Source: Primula veris (taxonomy: Eukaryota; Streptophyta; Magnoliopsida; Ericales; Primulaceae). From it: DNA of 64,000 nucleotides. Below, in pieces: positions 34,205-43,780 of this stretch. Made by a program: the position numbers and the translations under genes. Location of the stretch: positions 13,602,814 through 13,666,813 of the forward strand of contig OY821740.1 of NCBI GenBank assembly GCA_963682055.1, written 5' to 3'. The notes under the pieces are model-generated. The model saw nothing but the letters and a program-made list of their open reading frames with translations. It had not been told where the DNA came from and searched no databases. Within the stretch, counting starts at the first letter, position 1. Each line of letters opens with the position of its first letter.

Positions 34205-35309
34205 TACTCTTTTTGTTACGTCCTTTTATTGTATTGTTATACTTTCTTTTGTTGGTATTCAGTAGAACTGGTCGTTATCTGGCTGTTTATATCATGTTAT
34301 GTAAGGAGTAGTTGTTATTATTCAATTGTGTTCTTAAAAAGTCCATTTGTTTGGCATTCAATGAATCTAATCTCCCTCAGTACTGTTGGGAATCACTTGT
34401 TTTGCATTATTCATAGTCTTTAACATGTTTTATGTCGTTGTTATAAGAAAAACTTGTCAATATAGCCTGAGAAAGTCATATTTCTTGTACTCATTTGCAA
34501 TTTATCTTTACAATAAGTGAATTCATGATTATAGATTCAGAAATTGAAAGATTGTCATATAGATAGGGCATTGAACAGTCGATTAATAATTAGTTGATTT
34601 TTTTGTACTTTCGTGCTCTGAATAACATCATTATTTTTATCACCAAAATGTCCATGTCTCGATTATGGCTTTAAAACTTGTTAGCGACGAAGTTCCCAAT
34701 TTCTATCGCACATAATTATCTTCATGAAAACGAGAGACACCGATAGGTAAAACTCCCACTTTACTGATTTCCTGGCCAGAAACATTCTCTGTCTTCTTCA
34801 TGAACAGATATTCAAAATCCCCCAATCTTTTAATCATAATGATCAAATCTAAAAAGGCGGCTTCCAATTTTCCAATTAAAGGGGCTTTGTGAAATTTCAT
34901 ACAGTTTGAACGAGTTGGGGGATTTAAACAATTTTGAGGTCTTGAAAGTTCTAAAACAGTTTTTCTACTTTGAACACTTATGTTTACCAATTACATTATT
35001 CTTTATATTATACATCCACTTTTCACAAATGCAAATTTGTACATACATCAATTACAATTCTTATTCTAATTTTGTAAACTTCCACTATTTGTTTGTATGG
35101 AAGTAGTATTAAGTGTCTATCACATGCTAAATCATGTTTTTTTTCTATCTATTAAGCAAAATTTGAAGCTTTAGAAAAAAGTTGCTTCAATTTTTTTTTT
35201 GTCAAATAGGGAGGAAGCTAAGCTTTAAAACCAGTCAACCAAGTCTAATTAGGGGTGAGAGAAAGCAGTTCATTTCATTTTTTTTTTGACGAAATATGTA
35301 GACCATAGG
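34205..35309. other. Intergenic, no gene supported
   Basis: AT-rich. Small ORFs on both strands (34229-34423, 34703-34990, 34906-35106) show no family signature. The minus-strand one has a protein-like composition but no start context, splice sites or homology that I can recognise. Confidence 0.35.
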
Positions 35310-36240
35310 CAGGGGCGGAGGCAGGTAGAGGGACGGGGTTCCATGCCTCTTCAAAATTTTCAGCAAATGTAATTACGAAAATGACTTTAAAATTTATATT
35401 AATGCATAATATCATTTCTTCTTTTTTTACATATACTATACTTTTAATTAACTTTTTTTTTCATTCGGTAAGATGACTTTATTTTCTATAAGGTTACAAC
35501 AATACTCTATTCTAAACAAGAATTTTTGTACAAATTTACAACAATACTAGTATTATAAACAAAAAATAAGATTATAAATCCATCTAATCTCAAATGCATT
35601 GAAAGTTTTTCCAGAATAAATTAATTTGTTTATTGAAAGTGAATGTGATGATGTACCCCACAACATACTTATAACTGAGATATAACTTAGATGTACTTGA
35701 ATCGTGAGCTGAACTGTTTATAATTAACGTTTATTGATATGATTATTTGAAGGCATTGAAGGTTTTTCCTATACAAATTAATCTGTTTATTCTAGAGTTT
35801 GATAAAATTTTATAGTTTGTTTTGTTTTTTTACTTTCTATTATATCGTGACGGTTTTTATTGTACTCTTATAACATTCAATGTTCGTTCTGTCTATTTTG
35901 TTTGTAAGCAATTCGACCAAACTGGACAAACCGAACAAAAAACGTCAAATGAATTATTAATTGGTTTATTTTTTTGGAAAACTAGCTATATAAACGAATT
36001 ACATTAGTTTTGTTTTCAATTTAAATCAAACCAAATCGATTATTCTAATTTATATACAAATATTATATGCATATATATATATATATATTGATTTTAAATA
36101 GTATACCCGAACTTACTTATTCAAATATTATAACACATTATTTTAACTTCACATGAACTTATAAATTTTTCGGCAACAGTCACCGTTAATATTATAAAAA
36201 ATTATGCCCCACCGAATCTAAAATTCTGAATCCGCCCCTG
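35310..36240. mobile_element. hAT-like non-autonomous element, 931 bp
   Basis: The left end CAGGGGCGGAGGCAGG and the right end GAATCCGCCCCTG (reverse complement CAGGGGCGGATTC) are classic plant hAT termini. Flanking 8-mers ACCATAGG and AACATAGA match at six of eight positions, an aged TSD. The interior is AT-rich with no transposase. Confidence 0.75.
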
Positions 36241-37340
36241 AACATAGAAGAACGGAACTTTGACCAGAGATCAGTTGCGGAGAGATCGATGTAACTGAAG
36301 CTTGAGATTTGTCAAAATGAGTAGTTATCAAGCAAAGAAGGGGTTCAACAAAAACTTAATTAATAGTGTGATATACAACATTGATACAACAAAAAGTACT
36401 ATTTGACACAACATTGCAGAGATTCACTTAGAACTAGCAATATCTACTTTAATTTGCATGGGTTAAACGACCCTTGAGTACGTGTGCATTAGTGTGTCAA
36501 AAGATCTTTAACTATTTCACCACGCATTAAGTCATTCCATATAACTTTGGCTGAAATTGCTCAAGTTAATCTTCTACTTTCAGTACAATAGTAATGACCG
36601 ATAAAGATCAATCATGCATCTTTACTTTTTATTATATTAGAACTTAGTTTATGGTAGATATCAACAAATTTTAAAAAAACTTTATTCTCATTCAGTCATC
36701 TTTATATTATTTTTCTTCCGTCTAAATTTCTAATAACTTGGAAGAATATTACAACAATGAAAACACAATCTTTGCAAGGTATAATAGCAGGACAATATAC
36801 CCTCTTTAAATAATAAATCAAATTGATAATTTGAAATTTTGTATGTTTGTGATCGGAATGTGCATAATTTGAGAAAACATGGGGATTAAAAATCAAAGAA
36901 ATGTAAACAAAGTGTCACAAATTAATATTTCTGAATAGAATGACATAAACTCCCGTAAGCCATTCAACATGATACAGCTAGAAAGGTCATACAACTTCAA
37001 TGATACATAATTTCGAAGAAATGATCGTGTATCTAAAAATTAGAGAAAACCACAAACATAGCAGACAAATTAGAATTTTGCCATAAAGGAGTAGATAACG
37101 TGATAGAATTACTATTTGGAAAAGATGCATGAGCGGAATTTCCAATAAAACTAGCCGAATATTGCACCTTTTTAATTTTGGAGTAAAGACAAACTATACA
37201 TGGTCCACTTCTGACTACTCAATGAAAATCACCATATTGAAAATGTGTCCTTTTGTAGTTTTCTTTTTCCTAATATTACAAACTGGTGTTGTACTCGAAC
37301 CAAGTAAAAAACGACATGGATCTACTTTAAAACCTACACC
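36241..37340. other. Intergenic, no gene supported
   Basis: AT-rich sequence with only short featureless ORFs. It borders the CACTA element at 37341. Confidence 0.4.
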
Positions 37341-37924
37341 CAATACAAGAAAATATATGTTTTAGCAACGAATTCGTGAAACGATAAAAATATTTGTTGT
37401 TGTACTGTACACTTTTGGCAACGTAATTAGGGTTCGTTGTTGAAAAATGATCTTTCGGCAACATGCATGTTTTTGTTACTGTTAGATAGATTTTAAGCAG
37501 CGTTTTAAATAAATTGTTGCCGAAAAGATCGTGTTCAACAACGATATTAGAGTTTGTTGTTAAAAAGCCTGTCTTCTAACTGATGCCTTGTTGCCGATTG
37601 CTTGAGTTTTCTTTGACAATCTTTATCTAATTCTTAATTAAAAAGAATAAATTGTTATATTTATATTACATGTTTTTTTAAAATATAAATAACATATTAA
37701 TAATGTCCAAAATATATATATACAATAAACAACTCTCTCTCTCTATATATATTTTTTTAAAAGTCAACAATTTTAAATTTATATGATGACTTCTTTTAAA
37801 ACTAATTAACAAAAACTTGTTAAGAAAAGACTAAAAGAGAAACCATATATATATATATATATAGTATCACCGAGAGAGAGAAAGAGTGAGACGACTAGGG
37901 TGAAAAACCCTAGCCGCCGCCAAT

Positions 37925-39347
37925 ATGGCAGAACTAAACTCTGTCACGCCGGAGAGAGAAAAACCCTTTACTATCAAACGAAATCCCCAATGCATGACAC
38001 CAGACCCTCCACCCACGAAGTCCTTTGCAGCAATAGTAAGCTCTCAACCAAAGAAAACTGCAATAAATTTGAAAGAAGTAGGAAGTTACAAAGGTGAACC
38101 TCTTATACAATTCTCTATGGAAGATGTTAAACAACTATCGGAACCTTTTAAGTACACAATAGTAGGAAAATTCACACATGGAAGACCAGAGGTGGAAGGT
38201 ATAAGAAAAATGTTTGGTAAACTAGACCTAAAAGCAAACTGCAATATTGGTGTGTTAGATCACAAACATATATTGATTCGATGCTTTCACGAGGAAGACT
38301 TTACAAGAATTTGGCTAAAAAAAAATCTGGTATATAGAGCACTATCCTATGCGTGTTTTTAAGTGGACATATGATTTTGATCCAGAGTTTGAGACACCTA
38401 TTGCACCTGTTTGGATTAACCTACCAAAACTGCCTATTCATTTATATAATAATTCTAGTATTTTTTCTATTGCAAGAGCTTTTGGAAATCCTTTAAGGGT
38501 AGATGAACCTACTTCTAAATTATCGAGGCCAAGCTTAGCAAGAATCTGTGTGGAAGTTGATCTAAGTGAAGTATTGGTTCAGAGGGTTCGGATAGGTTAT
38601 GGTGAAGACAATGATGTGGGATTTTGGCAGTATTGTGATTATGAAGATCTACCTAGTTATTGTAGTTACTGTTATAAGCAAGGCCATATAATTAATTCAT
38701 GTAAGTTTAAGAATGCTAAAAAAGAAAGTGCTGAAGAAGTAATAAAGGTCAATAACATTCTGGATCAAGAAAGTAAGAAACCAAATCCCAAATTGTTCAA
38801 TACCAAAGTCAAAAAGAAAGAAAGTACCAGAGACTGGGTAGTCAGAACTTTTAAAAAAGTCAAAGAAGGTCCAATGATTGCAAAAAAGAACCATTCCATA
38901 TCAGAAGCTCCTGCAAAAGATGTTGTGGTTATTTGTGAGGAAGAAAATAGAGAAGAAGAAAAAATAGATGAGGAAATAATATGTGACAGCTTGCAAATTA
39001 AGGACAGAGTAATAGAAGAAATAGAGGAAGGAGAAATCAACACAGCTATTAAAAATGGTGGTAACCTTGCAGATAGAGAGCAACCTTTGGTCATTTATAA
39101 AGCTAGTCAATTGCTGAGTAAAATTCTGGGTATAACTGAAATTGAGGAGACAGAAGAAGTAAGAATAGAAAATAGTATAGCAAATACTAAAGAAACAGTT
39201 GAAGAAGAAGAAAAATGGGAAGAAATTCTTTCCAAAAGTCAGAAAAAAAAGCTAAAGAACAAGGAAAGTGCTAAAATAAAAAACCAACAGCAGATGAGCT
39301 TAAGATCATCCTCTAATGTGGGGGAAAGAAAAAGGTATAATAAATGA
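37925..39347 (+). CDS. LINE ORF1: DUF4283/zinc-knuckle nucleic acid-binding protein, one frame break
   Basis: The first part (37925 to about 38325) begins MAELNSVTPERE and carries the DUF4283 pattern YTIVGKFTHGRPEVEGIRK, then HILIRCFHEEDFTRIWLKK. After an A9 run (38317-38325) the reading continues one base out of frame as WYIEHYPMRVFKW and WINLPKLPIHLY. A CCHC-like zinc knuckle (CSYCYKQGHIINSCK) lies near 38660-38705, then a long Lys/Glu-rich tail to the TGA at 39345-39347. With eight A residues the whole ORF would be continuous at about 474 codons, so the break is a single-base slip. In plant L1 elements ORF1 binds RNA and forms the RNP with ORF2. Confidence 0.85.
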
Positions 39348-42300
39348 TAAATGCCTTAATTTGGAATGTTAGAGGGCTTGGAAATAGAGCCACTTGTAGA
39401 AGAATAAAAAAACTTTGTATGGTGAATAAAATATTGATTCTTGTATGTATTGAACCTATGGTGGGTTGTGACAAGTTAGAAAATTACAAAGACAGGTTAG
39501 GGTTTGATAATGCATTGGGTCATGGGGATAATAAAATCTGGGTATTCTTCAATCAAGTAGAGATGAAGATGGTTATGCAAATGGATCAATGTATGCATAT
39601 GGAAATAAAATGGCAAAAGAGTGTTATTTTTCTGTCTTTGGTATATGCTAAGTGTACAATGGGGGAAAGAGAGGCTTTATGGGATTTTTTAAGGCAGAAT
39701 TTCACTCTACTTCCTTGGTTTGTTACAGGGGATTTTAACACAGTTTCTAAAGAGGAAGACAAAGTAGGAGGCTTACCTATTAACCTAAGAGCTGCTAATG
39801 ATTACTTACACTGTATAGATAGTATTGGGGTTTCAGAACTAAAATTTAGTGGTTCCAAGTTTACATGGTGGAACAAAAGAAGTGGAGATGGTACTATTTT
39901 TGAGAGAATTGATAAAGTTTGTCTTAATAATGCTGGTGCTAATCTATTTTCAAATGTTAGTTTGGAACATCTGAGTAAGACTACCTCTGATCATAGTCCA
40001 TTACTCCTTACTCTAAAATCAGAAATGGATAATAATCCTAGAAGGTTTATTTTCCAGAAATTTTGGACTAAACATCCTGACTTTTTCAAAATAGTCAGTA
40101 TGAACTGGATTTTATTTAAAAAAGGGAATGCTTTATATTCATTGGCTAATAATCTAAGGAAACTGAAGAAAGCACTTATTATGTGGAACAAATGTACCTT
40201 TGGGAATATCTTCCAACAAGTTATTGATGCAGAGGATGAGACTTTGAGAGTGGAAAAACTATATGAAGATGATCCAAGTCCTGCAAATAGAGCTATGTTA
40301 ATGGAAGCTAAAGCAAAACTCAATTATAGGGTGAAAATAGAAGAAGAATTCTGGGCTCAAAAAGCAAATCTAAAATGGGCTAAAGAAGGGGATGCTAATA
40401 CTAAATTCTTTCATGGAGTTGTTAAAAAGAGAAGAAATAAAAGTATTATTACATCTATTTCTAATTCTCAAGGAGATATATTGACAGGCAAAAAAGAGAT
40501 TCAAGATGAGGCAGTCAATTTTTTCAGAAATCTACTGGCAGCTAATTCTATTCCACAAAGTTATATTTATAAAAGTTTGGAGTGTGTATCCAAAGTTATA
40601 TCAGAAGAAGACAATGTTCATCTCACTAAAGATCCTACTTATGAAGAAGTCAAAGGTGCTATTTGGGAGTTAAACAAAAACAGTGCCCCAGGTATAGATG
40701 GATTTAATGGTCATTTTTTTACTGGTTGTTGGGATATAATCAGTGTTGATCTATTTCAAGCTGTTTTACAATTTTTTTCTGGAGCTACATTGCCTAAAGC
40801 TATGACTACTACAGTCATAACTCTTATTCCAAAAAAGAATGATCCTGACTCTTTTGCTGACTTTAGACCTATCAGTCTATGCACTTTTTTCAACAAGGTT
40901 ATTTCTAAAATCATGTGTTCTCGTCTCTCAGATATATTGCCTTGTATCATCTCAGAAAATCAAAGTGGTTTTGTTAAAAAAAGAGATATAATAGATAATA
41001 TATTACTGTCTCAAGAATTCATATCTAATTTGGATAACAAAAGCAGTGGTAGTAGTCTAGCTTTAAAGCTGGATATGAAAAAAGCTTATGATAAAATTTC
41101 ATGGCATTTCTTGGTATCTACTCTAAGGAAAATGGGTTTCTCAGAAATTTGGATAGATAGGGTTTGGAGACTTATCTCTGATAATGGAGTTACTGTTATG
41201 GTAAATGGAGCAACTTCTGGTTTCTTTTCTCCTACTAATGGCTTGAGGCAAGGTGATCCTCTTTCTGCAAGCCTCTTCATCATTTGTTCTGAAGTCCTGT
41301 CCCAAAATTTGAACAAGTTAGAATTTAATAAAAGGTGGAAAGGGTTTAAAGCACCAGTTGGAAGTCCTTTAATTACTCATTTAGCATTTGCAGATGATCT
41401 AATTATTTTTTCAGCAGCTAATACAAGTTCAGTTAAAAGTGTGAAGAATGTGTTGGACATGTATAATAAAGATTCTGGTCAAGAAATTAGTGTAGACAAG
41501 AGCTTTGTTTATATTTCCAAGGGTGTGAGTCAGAATCAAAAAGATAAAGTGTGCAAGTTATTGAATATTAGGTGTAAAAAACCTCCTTTTACTTATTTGG
41601 GCTGCAAAATCTATTCTGGAAGGAAAAAATGTCATTTGTATCATGAATTAATTTTGAAAATTAGAAAGAAGCTATCTGGATGGAAGGTTCAGTTTTTAAA
41701 TATGGGGGGAAAATTGATTCTTATAAAGCATGTCTTAAGTTCTATTCCTATATACACTATAGCAGCAATGTATCCTCCTATAAAGGTTATAAAGGAAATA
41801 GAAAAGATACTGGCCAATTTTCTGTGGGGGGAGAAAGATGGAAAAAACAGGTATCATTGGGAAAAATGGAAAAACATTTGTAGAACAGAGGAAGAAGATG
41901 GATTGGGTATAAGAAGTATAAGAGAAATTGCTGATACATATTCTATGAAGTTGTGGTGGAAGTTTAGAACAACTAATTCATTGTGGGCAAGATTCATGAA
42001 AGCTAAATACTGTAAACATGCTCATCCTGTGGAGGCTAAAGTTAAGAAAGGTAATAATACATGGAGGAGAATGCAGCAAGTAAGAGAAAAAGCAGAAGCT
42101 AATATGCAGTGGCTAATTGGGGAGGGGAATATTTCTGTCAACTTAGACAATTGGCTGGGTACAGGGAAAATAAATGATGATAATGTCTACAATGGTTTAA
42201 GTGTCAAAGATTTGATGCATGAAGGTATGTGGGACAGTCAAATTATAATAGCAAATATTCCTATTCATCTAAGACATCTGTTTACAGAGAAATTCAAAGC

Positions 42301-43438
42301 TAATAAATATGGCAAGGATGAAATAATTTGGAACAAGGAGAAGTTGGGAAACTTTACTTTTAAGTCTGCCTGGGAAATTACAAGATGTAAGCATGAAACA
42401 AATTGGTTTAATCAGTATAAGTGGGACAGAGCATTACCTTTGAAAATCACATGCTTTGTGTGGAAGCTCTTCAATAAATCTTTGCCTCTGGACTCTGCTA
42501 TAAAAAAGATTGGAATACAGTTAGCATCTAAGTGTGAATGCTGTGGTACTAAAGAAGAAGATAGTGAGCACTTGTTTAGTACAGGGAAGATTGCAAAAGA
42601 AGTGTGGTCATACTTTGATAATTTGCTGGGTATTATAACTACTAATACCAGTATAAAAGGGAGATTCTTAAAGTGGTGGTCTACATCAAGAAGTGAAAAA
42701 AATAGAATTCATTCCTTTCTACAAAAGGTGTTACCATCTATTATTGTTTGGGAAATTTGGAAAGCAAGGTGTAATTATAAATTCAACAATAAGGAGATGA
42801 AAATTTTTGATATCTGTTCTCACATTAAAGAAGTAATGTATTTATGTTCCAAAAATAACACAATTTTTCCAAAGACCTGGAACATAAATGACTCAAACAT
42901 TGAAGAAAAGGTTGCCCAAAACAGAAAGATTTCAATAGTGAGATGGCTACATCCTCCTAGTGGATATGTGAAAATCAATACTGATGGGTGCTATAAACTT
43001 TCCTCTACAAACTCAAGTGGTGTGGGAGGATTACTAAGAAGCTCCACAGGTAAATTTATCTATGGTTTCCAAGATAGGGTATCAAGCCAGTCAGCTATAG
43101 AATCAGAATCTAAAGCAATCTTACATATTTTACAACTAACAAACTTGAATTCCTTTATACTGGAGACTGATTCGCTTCAATTGGTTAATTTCTTCACAAC
43201 TAATAAAGCAATTCCTTGGCAAATAAGAGCTATTGTGGAAGAAATAAAGTTTTATCTAGAGGGCAAAGATTACCTGATACAACATGTAGTAAGAGAAGCT
43301 AATTGCGCAGCAGATAACCTAGCACACAGTGGTAGCAAAGAGGGCTTCAAAGAATATTTCAACAAGGAAGAGTTAAATCAAAAACTGAGGAATATTATAG
43401 AGTTGGAGGGTAAAGGAATTCCAAATCTAAGGTTTTGA
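39344..43438 (+). CDS. LINE ORF2: endonuclease, reverse transcriptase, zinc-binding and RNase H polyprotein
   Basis: One open frame of 1364 codons. Residues 1-225 form an APE-type endonuclease (WNVRGLG at 7-13, Glu37, GDFN at 129-132, ERID at 187-190, SDHS at 215-218). RT spans about 440-720: NSAPGIDG, DFRPISL (506-512), ENQSGFV, LKLDMKKAYD, LRQGDPLS (634-641) and the catalytic FADD (682-685). A zf-RVT segment follows (CEC-CG with a spaced EH, about 1065-1085). At the C-terminus is an RNase H-like domain of the plant L1 type (NTDGCY, AIESESKAIL, LETDSL, REANCAADNLA) with its acidic residues present. It should nick target DNA and copy the LINE RNA in the nucleus. The start ATG overlaps the ORF1 stop (ATGA). 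Confidence 0.95.
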   Translation: MINALIWNVRGLGNRATCRRIKKLCMVNKILILVCIEPMVGCDKLENYKDRLGFDNALGHGDNKIWVFFNQVEMKMVMQMDQCMHMEIKWQKSVIFLSLVYAKCTMGEREALWDFLRQNFTLLPWFVTGDFNTVSKEEDKVGGLPINLRAANDYLHCIDSIGVSELKFSGSKFTWWNKRSGDGTIFERIDKVCLNNAGANLFSNVSLEHLSKTTSDHSPLLLTLKSEMDNNPRRFIFQKFWTKHPDFFKIVSMNWILFKKGNALYSLANNLRKLKKALIMWNKCTFGNIFQQVIDAEDETLRVEKLYEDDPSPANRAMLMEAKAKLNYRVKIEEEFWAQKANLKWAKEGDANTKFFHGVVKKRRNKSIITSISNSQGDILTGKKEIQDEAVNFFRNLLAANSIPQSYIYKSLECVSKVISEEDNVHLTKDPTYEEVKGAIWELNKNSAPGIDGFNGHFFTGCWDIISVDLFQAVLQFFSGATLPKAMTTTVITLIPKKNDPDSFADFRPISLCTFFNKVISKIMCSRLSDILPCIISENQSGFVKKRDIIDNILLSQEFISNLDNKSSGSSLALKLDMKKAYDKISWHFLVSTLRKMGFSEIWIDRVWRLISDNGVTVMVNGATSGFFSPTNGLRQGDPLSASLFIICSEVLSQNLNKLEFNKRWKGFKAPVGSPLITHLAFADDLIIFSAANTSSVKSVKNVLDMYNKDSGQEISVDKSFVYISKGVSQNQKDKVCKLLNIRCKKPPFTYLGCKIYSGRKKCHLYHELILKIRKKLSGWKVQFLNMGGKLILIKHVLSSIPIYTIAAMYPPIKVIKEIEKILANFLWGEKDGKNRYHWEKWKNICRTEEEDGLGIRSIREIADTYSMKLWWKFRTTNSLWARFMKAKYCKHAHPVEAKVKKGNNTWRRMQQVREKAEANMQWLIGEGNISVNLDNWLGTGKINDDNVYNGLSVKDLMHEGMWDSQIIIANIPIHLRHLFTEKFKANKYGKDEIIWNKEKLGNFTFKSAWEITRCKHETNWFNQYKWDRALPLKITCFVWKLFNKSLPLDSAIKKIGIQLASKCECCGTKEEDSEHLFSTGKIAKEVWSYFDNLLGIITTNTSIKGRFLKWWSTSRSEKNRIHSFLQKVLPSIIVWEIWKARCNYKFNNKEMKIFDICSHIKEVMYLCSKNNTIFPKTWNINDSNIEEKVAQNRKISIVRWLHPPSGYVKINTDGCYKLSSTNSSGVGGLLRSSTGKFIYGFQDRVSSQSAIESESKAILHILQLTNLNSFILETDSLQLVNFFTTNKAIPWQIRAIVEEIKFYLEGKDYLIQHVVREANCAADNLAHSGSKEGFKEYFNKEELNQKLRNIIELEGKGIPNLRF

Positions 43439-43738
43439 GGGTTGGATTGAAAGCTTTAAGTGGTACAAATGGCGACTGGAGAAGATGAAGGAAGACGGTG
43501 GGAAGAAGGGAGGTTTTCTCTCTCTCTAAAGTGACTTTTCCTATGCACAGTGAAGAAATGGGGGATTCATTACACGTATCTATCAAGTTTGTGAAATTAC
43601 ACAGGCCAGTGTTATTATAGTCCTTTAAGTTTACGTGTATTTGGTAAGTAGCATACTCAGTTGTAAAGTTTTTCTTTTTAGTTTGTTTGGATTCAATTCT
43701 TGTAATTTTGGCATCACATTTTGTGATGCTATTTAATC

Positions 43739-43780
43739 AATAAAATGTGGGAATTTCCCCACGCCTTATATAAAAAAAAA
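43739..43780 (+). terminator. LINE polyadenylation signal, 3' hairpin and poly(A) tail
   Basis: AATAAAA is followed at once by GTGGGAATTTCCCCAC (43747-43762, a 5-bp stem) and, after a few bases, by nine A residues to 43780. The second LINE copy shows the same layout. Confidence 0.7.

Noticed and set aside
34703..34990. 95-codon minus-strand ORF with protein-like composition
   Set aside because: I could not match it to a family, and there are no splice sites or promoter signals around it; kept only as a note.
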